Assembly (NCBI GenBank): GCA_017409025.1
Contig: JAFQTN010000014.1
Span: 1-46,627 of the forward strand
DNA from: Bacilli bacterium
Lineage (GTDB): Bacteria; Bacillota_I; Bacilli_A; RF39; UBA660
Length of the DNA: 46,627 bases
Reading direction: 5' to 3'
The notes beneath the pieces were generated by a model. It was not told where the DNA came from and made no database searches. It worked only from the letters and a program-made list of their open reading frames with translations. A program made the position numbers and the translations under genes. Position 1 is the first letter of the stretch. Each line of letters begins with the position of its first letter. Of the stretch, positions 41,066-46,627 are shown piece after piece.

Positions 41066-41719
41066 ATGGATTATATAAAGATTATTTTTAGAATGTGTTT
41101 CTTTTATTTTTTTATAGTATTAATATATAGAATGATGGGAAAGAGGGAAGTGGGACAACTTGGAATAATAGATTTAATAGTATCTATATTAATTGCTGAA
41201 TTAGTAGTTATAAGTGTAGAAGATCCTAGTATAAGTATTTTATATTCTTTAGTACCTGTTATATGTTTAGTAATACTTCAAATGTTACTTTCTTATGGTA
41301 GTTTAAAAAGTTCTAAGATTAGGGAATTATTAGATGGAAAACCTTCTTTTATAATAAAATATGGAAAGATTAATTATAATGAAATGATAAAACAAAAATA
41401 TAATTTAGATGATTTATTAGTTCAATTAAGAGAAAAAGGATATAGAAACGTTGAAGATGTTGAATATGCTATACTTGAAAATAATGGTACATTATCTGTA
41501 TTTGAATATGATAAGAAAAATATTATAAAAAAGAGTCCAATACCTATGCCTATTATATTAGATGGTAAGATACAATATGAGACTTTAAGAGAAATTGATA
41601 AGGATGATAGTTTTGTATATCAATTACTTGATAAGAAAAAGTGTGATTTAAAAGATATATTTTATGCTTTTTATAAAGATAAGAGTATATTTATAATTAA
41701 ATATAGTGATTTAGATTAA
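41066..41719 (+). CDS. YetF/DUF421-family membrane protein
   Basis: 217 residues. Three N-terminal membrane helices (about 5-25, 38-55, 60-78) follow MDYIKIIFRMCFFY. YRMMGKREVGQLGIIDLIVSI near 22 is the family signature. The cytosolic C-terminal part (about 85-215) has the duplicated YetF fold, with LLDGKPSFIIKYGKI and EYAILENNGTLSVF. Family function is not established. I start at ATG 41066 after GGTGAATATT; the 17 upstream residues of the longest frame lack a ribosome site. It converges on the RNase J gene. Confidence 0.9.
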   Translation: MDYIKIIFRMCFFYFFIVLIYRMMGKREVGQLGIIDLIVSILIAELVVISVEDPSISILYSLVPVICLVILQMLLSYGSLKSSKIRELLDGKPSFIIKYGKINYNEMIKQKYNLDDLLVQLREKGYRNVEDVEYAILENNGTLSVFEYDKKNIIKKSPIPMPIILDGKIQYETLREIDKDDSFVYQLLDKKKCDLKDIFYAFYKDKSIFIIKYSDLD

Positions 41720-41721
41720 GA

Positions 41722-41751
41722 AAAAACTTCTAAGATTGTTTAGAAGTTTTT
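41722..41751. terminator. bidirectional terminator
   Basis: 12-bp perfect stem (41722-41733 with 41740-41751) and a 6-base loop between the convergent DUF421 and RNase J genes. Confidence 0.9.
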
Positions 41752-43424
41752 GTTTGACTATAATCTTTTATATCCATAATTATAGGTAATATTATTGGTA
41801 CTCTACCAGTAGATTCTGATAACATTGGCATTAGTCCATTTATTAATTCACTTTTAATATCATTAAAGTTTACTGTTTTTTCTTTTAACTTATTAGTTAT
41901 AATTTTTTTAGATTGTAATTCAATGTTTTTAATTAGTTCTAATGATTCATTTACTAAGATATATCCTCTAGTTGTAACTAATGGAGTATTTAGTAATTGT
42001 TTATTTTTAGAATCTATATTTATAATAATAGCAAGAATACCATTATTTGACATTAGGGTTCTATCTTTTATTACTACGTTTGATACATCACCAATTCTGG
42101 AACCATCTACATATATTTCTCCGGCTTGTATATGTCCTTGTTTTTTTATTCCTTCTTTATTAATGTTTAAGATATCTCCATTATTTAGGATAAATGTTTT
42201 TTGTCTTGGAATACCACATTCACAAGCTAAATCTGTATGTGTTTTTAACATTCTATATTCTCCATGATATGGAGCAAAGTATTCAGGGTTAAATAGTCTT
42301 AACATTAATTTTAATTCTTCTTGATAAGCATGTCCTGATGAGTGAATATCATATTGACTATTAGTATATACTTTAACACCTTTTAAATATAGTTTATTAA
42401 TTGTTTTAGATACTGATGAAGTATTGCCTGGTATTGGAGATGATGAGAATATTACTATATCATTTGGTATTAATTTTATTTGTTTATGTGATCCGCTTGC
42501 TATTCTAGATAGGGCAGCTAAAGGTTCTCCTTGGCTTCCTGTGCAAAGTAGGCATACTTTGCTTGGATCTAATTGATTTGCTTCTTCAGCTGAAATAATA
42601 ATATTTTTATCTTTAATATATCCACATTTAGTAGCAATATCTATTGATGTATCCATACTTCTTCCAAATAGGGCTACTTTTCTTTTGTTTTCTTTACATG
42701 TTTCAATAATATGTTTTAACCTATATATATTTGATGCAAATGTTGCTAATATAATACGATTATTTTTATTATTATTAAATATTTCTCCAAGGTTTTCATC
42801 TACTTTAGATTCAGATACTGATACACCTTCGGATAGGGCATTTGTAGAATCACTCATTAAAAGTTTAACTCCCTTTTTACCAATTTCAGCCATCTTATGT
42901 AAATTTGCCATAGGGCCTATTGGAGTAAAATCGAATTTAAAGTCTCCAGTCATGACAATAACACCATTTGGTGTATTTATAGCTATACCGTGAGAATCTG
43001 GTATAGAATGTGTTGTTCTAAAAAATTCAATATTAAAGTGTTTCGTTTTTAAATTTGTTTTTTCATTATATACATATAAATTTTTATATTTAATATTTCT
43101 TTCTTCTAATTTCTTTTCAATTAATTCTTTAGCTTGATTTGGAGCGTATATTTTAGGAATATTTACTTGTTGCAATAAGAATGGTATACCTCCAATATGG
43201 TCTTCATGGCCATGTGTTATTAATAAATATTTAATTTTACTTTCGTTTTCAATTAAGTAAGTATAATCAGGAATAACATAATCTATTCCTAATAAATCAT
43301 CTTCAGGAAACATTACTCCTGCATCAACGATAATAATTTCATCATTGTGTCTAACACAATACATATTTTTACCAACTTCGCCTAGGCCACCTAGAGCGAA
43401 TACTTGGGTATTTTTGTTTTTCAT
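41730..43424 (-). CDS. rnj: ribonuclease J
   Basis: Metallo-beta-lactamase/beta-CASP nuclease with 5'-3' exo- and endonuclease activity in mRNA decay and rRNA maturation. The 564 residues start KNTQVFALGGLGEVGKNMY. The zinc site HGHEDHIGG is near 76, further ligands are in RTTHSIPDSHG near 137 and TGDFKFD near 158, and the beta-CASP part contains SGHAYQEELK near 368. The C-terminal domain (about 465-560) is present. It cannot be assigned to J1 or J2 from sequence alone. AAGGAGG lies before ATG 43424. It is transcribed singly. Confidence 0.94.
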   Translation of the reverse strand: MKNKNTQVFALGGLGEVGKNMYCVRHNDEIIIVDAGVMFPEDDLLGIDYVIPDYTYLIENESKIKYLLITHGHEDHIGGIPFLLQQVNIPKIYAPNQAKELIEKKLEERNIKYKNLYVYNEKTNLKTKHFNIEFFRTTHSIPDSHGIAINTPNGVIVMTGDFKFDFTPIGPMANLHKMAEIGKKGVKLLMSDSTNALSEGVSVSESKVDENLGEIFNNNKNNRIILATFASNIYRLKHIIETCKENKRKVALFGRSMDTSIDIATKCGYIKDKNIIISAEEANQLDPSKVCLLCTGSQGEPLAALSRIASGSHKQIKLIPNDIVIFSSSPIPGNTSSVSKTINKLYLKGVKVYTNSQYDIHSSGHAYQEELKLMLRLFNPEYFAPYHGEYRMLKTHTDLACECGIPRQKTFILNNGDILNINKEGIKKQGHIQAGEIYVDGSRIGDVSNVVIKDRTLMSNNGILAIIINIDSKNKQLLNTPLVTTRGYILVNESLELIKNIELQSKKIITNKLKEKTVNFNDIKSELINGLMPMLSESTGRVPIILPIIMDIKDYSQTKTSKQS

Positions 43425-43534
43425 TTTTCCTCCTTTTTATTTATTTAAAAACCGATATAAAAAATAATATAAAAATTCAAAGAATTAACACACTTACACA
43501 TTATAGCATATTTTCAGTATAAAATCAAAACTTA

Positions 43535-43563
43535 TTGTAAAAATAATTGTAATGAGATATAAT
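43535..43563 (+). promoter_or_regulatory. promoter of the PASTA-deacetylase gene
   Basis: TTGTAA (43535-43540), 17 bases, TATAAT (43558-43563), 15 bases before ATG 43579. Confidence 0.75.
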
Positions 43564-43578
43564 TAAGGTAGGTGTAAA

Positions 43579-44832
43579 ATGAAAAAAAGTAGGAAAAGAA
43601 GAATTAGATATGATAGAGTAGTTATATTATTATTTATAATAATTACTATTATATTTTTAGTTAGTTTAATTTTTAATAAAAATAAAGAAATATATATGAT
43701 AGATATAGTTAATAAAAATATTGATGATGTTTATGAATTATTATCTGATTATGATATAGAAATAAATATTAGTTATGAATATAATGATAACGTTGATAAA
43801 GGTAAAGTTATTAGTCAGAGTATTTTAGAAAATATGGTTATTAATGATGGAGATAAGCTTGATTTAGTAATATCTTTGGGTAAATTAGATAAAGAAAAAC
43901 TTAAGAATGATGGGATAAATGAACTTGGGAAGGTACCTATTATGATGTATCATGGTATTAAAGATATGAAAGATAGTGAAACTGATTATATAGGTGGTAA
44001 TGTTGATAAAGATGGGTATACTAGAACTAGTGAATCATTTAGACGTGATTTAGAACTATACTATCAAAAGGGGTATAGAATGATTAAATTATCTGATTAT
44101 ATTAATGGTAATATTAATACTCCTTATGGGAAGAGTCCTATAGTACTTACTTTTGATGATGGTAATGCTAATAATATTAGAGTTACTGGACTTGATAGTG
44201 ACGGAAATATAATAATAGACAAAAACAGTGCGGTGGGAATACTTGAAGAATATAAAAAGAAATATCCTGATTATAATGTTACTGCAATATTCTTTATTAA
44301 TAATGGATTATTTAATCAACCAGAATATAATGATAAGATAATTAAATGGTTAGTAGATAATGGATATGAAGTAGGTAATCATACTAAAGGACATAATGAT
44401 TTTACTAAAATAGATAGTAATAAAACTCAAGAAGTAGTAGGGTATATGTATAATAAATTAGAAAGTATAGTAGGAGATAAATATTCTAAAATTGTAGCAT
44501 TACCTTATGGTAGTCCTTATAATAAGACTCATAATAATTATAAATATATTATTAATGGAAGTTATGAAGGAAATGATTATGAAACTGTTGCTGCTTTAAG
44601 AGTTGGATGGGAACCAGAAATAAGTCCTTTTAATAAAGATTTTGATAAAACTTTTTTAAAAAGATGTAGAGCATATGATAATAATGGAGTAGATTTTGAT
44701 ATTGAGATGACTTTAAGAATTCTTGACAAAAATAGATATATATCAGATGGAAATGTAGAGACAATAGTTACTGATATTAAAAATAGTGATATAATAAATA
44801 GTAATATAGATAAAGAAATAATTATGTATTAG
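43579..44832 (+). CDS. membrane-anchored polysaccharide deacetylase with PASTA-like domain
   Basis: 417 residues. A very basic start (KKSRKRRIRYDR), one membrane helix (about 15-35), a PASTA-like domain (about 38-102: NIDDVYELLSDYDIEINI, then VINDGDKLDLVISLG), and a NodB-type domain. In the latter, MMYHGI near 123, LTFDDGN near 194 and NHTKGHNDF near 270 give the metal-binding Asp and His pair; PYGSPY follows near 312. The MYHGI form resembles PgaB/IcaB-type deacetylases. PASTA domains bind peptidoglycan, so the enzyme probably acts on the wall. It shares only the catalytic fold with the deacetylase at 18930. GTAGGTG precedes ATG. Confidence 0.85.
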   Translation: MKKSRKRRIRYDRVVILLFIIITIIFLVSLIFNKNKEIYMIDIVNKNIDDVYELLSDYDIEINISYEYNDNVDKGKVISQSILENMVINDGDKLDLVISLGKLDKEKLKNDGINELGKVPIMMYHGIKDMKDSETDYIGGNVDKDGYTRTSESFRRDLELYYQKGYRMIKLSDYINGNINTPYGKSPIVLTFDDGNANNIRVTGLDSDGNIIIDKNSAVGILEEYKKKYPDYNVTAIFFINNGLFNQPEYNDKIIKWLVDNGYEVGNHTKGHNDFTKIDSNKTQEVVGYMYNKLESIVGDKYSKIVALPYGSPYNKTHNNYKYIINGSYEGNDYETVAALRVGWEPEISPFNKDFDKTFLKRCRAYDNNGVDFDIEMTLRILDKNRYISDGNVETIVTDIKNSDIINSNIDKEIIMY

Positions 44833-44843
44833 GATGTGATAAT

Positions 44844-45251
44844 ATGAATAATAAGGGATTTGCAATTACAACAATATTATATGGGACATTAATATTATTT
44901 TTAATGTTACTAGTTTCTATGTTAGGGTTATTATCTACATATAAAGATAGACTTTCTATGTTAATAGATAGTAATAATGGTGCTAGGGATATAATTAACA
45001 AAAAATTCAAGGATTCAGCAGATGAAATTGTAGATTCAGGTGAAGAAATATTACAAATGTATGTTAAAACCAACACTGGTAATCTTAATTGTAGAAAAAG
45101 TCCAAATACCAATGCTGTTGTAGTAACTAGTTTTAGTAAATGTTCAGAATTATCTGTTTATCCTACAACAACTAATTGGTTTTATAATAGCGAGAATGAT
45201 TGTTATTTGTATGGTGATTATTTGACAAGTGATAAGAATATTTGTTCATAA
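44844..45251 (+). CDS. pilin-like protein with SH3-like Cys-containing head
   Basis: 135 residues. It starts MNNKGFAITTILYG and continues into one hydrophobic helix, as prepilins do, but the Glu at +5 is replaced by Thr, so processing and assembly are uncertain. After a charged helix comes an SH3-like module (about 72-130: MYVKTNTGNLNCRKSPNT, then CSELSVYPTT, and DCYLYGDYL) closely like that of the protein at 35332. AGGATGTGATAAT before ATG 44844 is a clear ribosome site. It follows the PASTA deacetylase by 11 bases and is probably co-transcribed. Confidence 0.75.
   Translation: MNNKGFAITTILYGTLILFLMLLVSMLGLLSTYKDRLSMLIDSNNGARDIINKKFKDSADEIVDSGEEILQMYVKTNTGNLNCRKSPNTNAVVVTSFSKCSELSVYPTTTNWFYNSENDCYLYGDYLTSDKNICS

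Positions 45252-46627
<1,376 letters not shown>

Overview
The window reads as chromosomal DNA of a very AT-rich low-GC Firmicute. By eye only about a quarter to 30% of bases are G or C; Leu is mostly TTA and Arg mostly AGA. TGA is used as a normal stop (tsaE, hemW, the gene at 37804) and Trp is TGG, so this is not a Mycoplasma-type code. The organism has a Gram-positive wall: MurD, a FtsW/RodA-type SEDS protein, two NodB deacetylases, a class B sortase, glucosaminidase-like and cadherin-like surface proteins. Fermentative arginine use also fits. My best guess is an uncultured gut lineage of Bacilli, for example the RF39 or Erysipelotrichia side; that placement is inference.

Layout. 0-5 kb: arginine deiminase operon arcA-arcB-arcC plus a YfcC-type antiporter, starting at a promoter overlapped by a perfect palindrome and ending in a strong terminator. 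5-9 kb: an unknown gene, then SDR reductase, PLP-dependent methionine gamma-lyase-like protein and murD. 9-13 kb: mostly minus-strand small genes of unknown role, peptide deformylase, two Gly/Tyr/Pro-rich miniproteins and a divergent kinase-like protein. 13-15 kb: a GspE/PilB-type ATPase and a type I toxin-antitoxin-like element. 15-26 kb: a short Smc, envelope genes (deacetylase, dockerin-bearing SH3/glucosaminidase-like protein, cadherin-like membrane protein, CDP-alcohol phosphatidyltransferase, sortase B) and a DUF402 nucleotide phosphatase. 26-29 kb: tsaE-tsaB-rimI-tsaD (t6A tRNA modification), followed by a second toxin-antitoxin-like element. 29-38 kb: a pilin-like gene, ung, hemW, mscS, HD hydrolase, a divergent PRPP synthetase, three more prepilin-like genes and a minus-strand rodA/ftsW gene that seems to start at ATT. 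38-46.6 kb: a TnpB remnant, a large surface protein, small membrane proteins, RNase J, a second deacetylase, an SH3-tailed pilin-like protein and the start of tgt (cut by the window end).

The strongest candidate for an undescribed system is the pair of about 330-bp elements at 14.62-14.94 and 29.04-29.37 kb. Each has two convergent promoters with 17-bp spacers. One drives an RNA of roughly 105-115 nt with a 5' GAAA-tetraloop hairpin and a rho-independent terminator. The opposite strand drives an mRNA for a 27- or 30-residue hydrophobic peptide. The two transcripts begin with near-identical sequence because the ends of the element are inverted repeats. The repeats match within a copy but differ between copies, which points to selected pairing. 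The peptides are not alike, so the regulatory frame looks modular.

Other threads worth following are a dispersed type IV pilus-like or pseudopilus set whose minor subunits carry Cys-rich SH3-like heads, a 58-60 bp hairpin repeat between convergent gene pairs, and the ATT start of the rodA-like gene.
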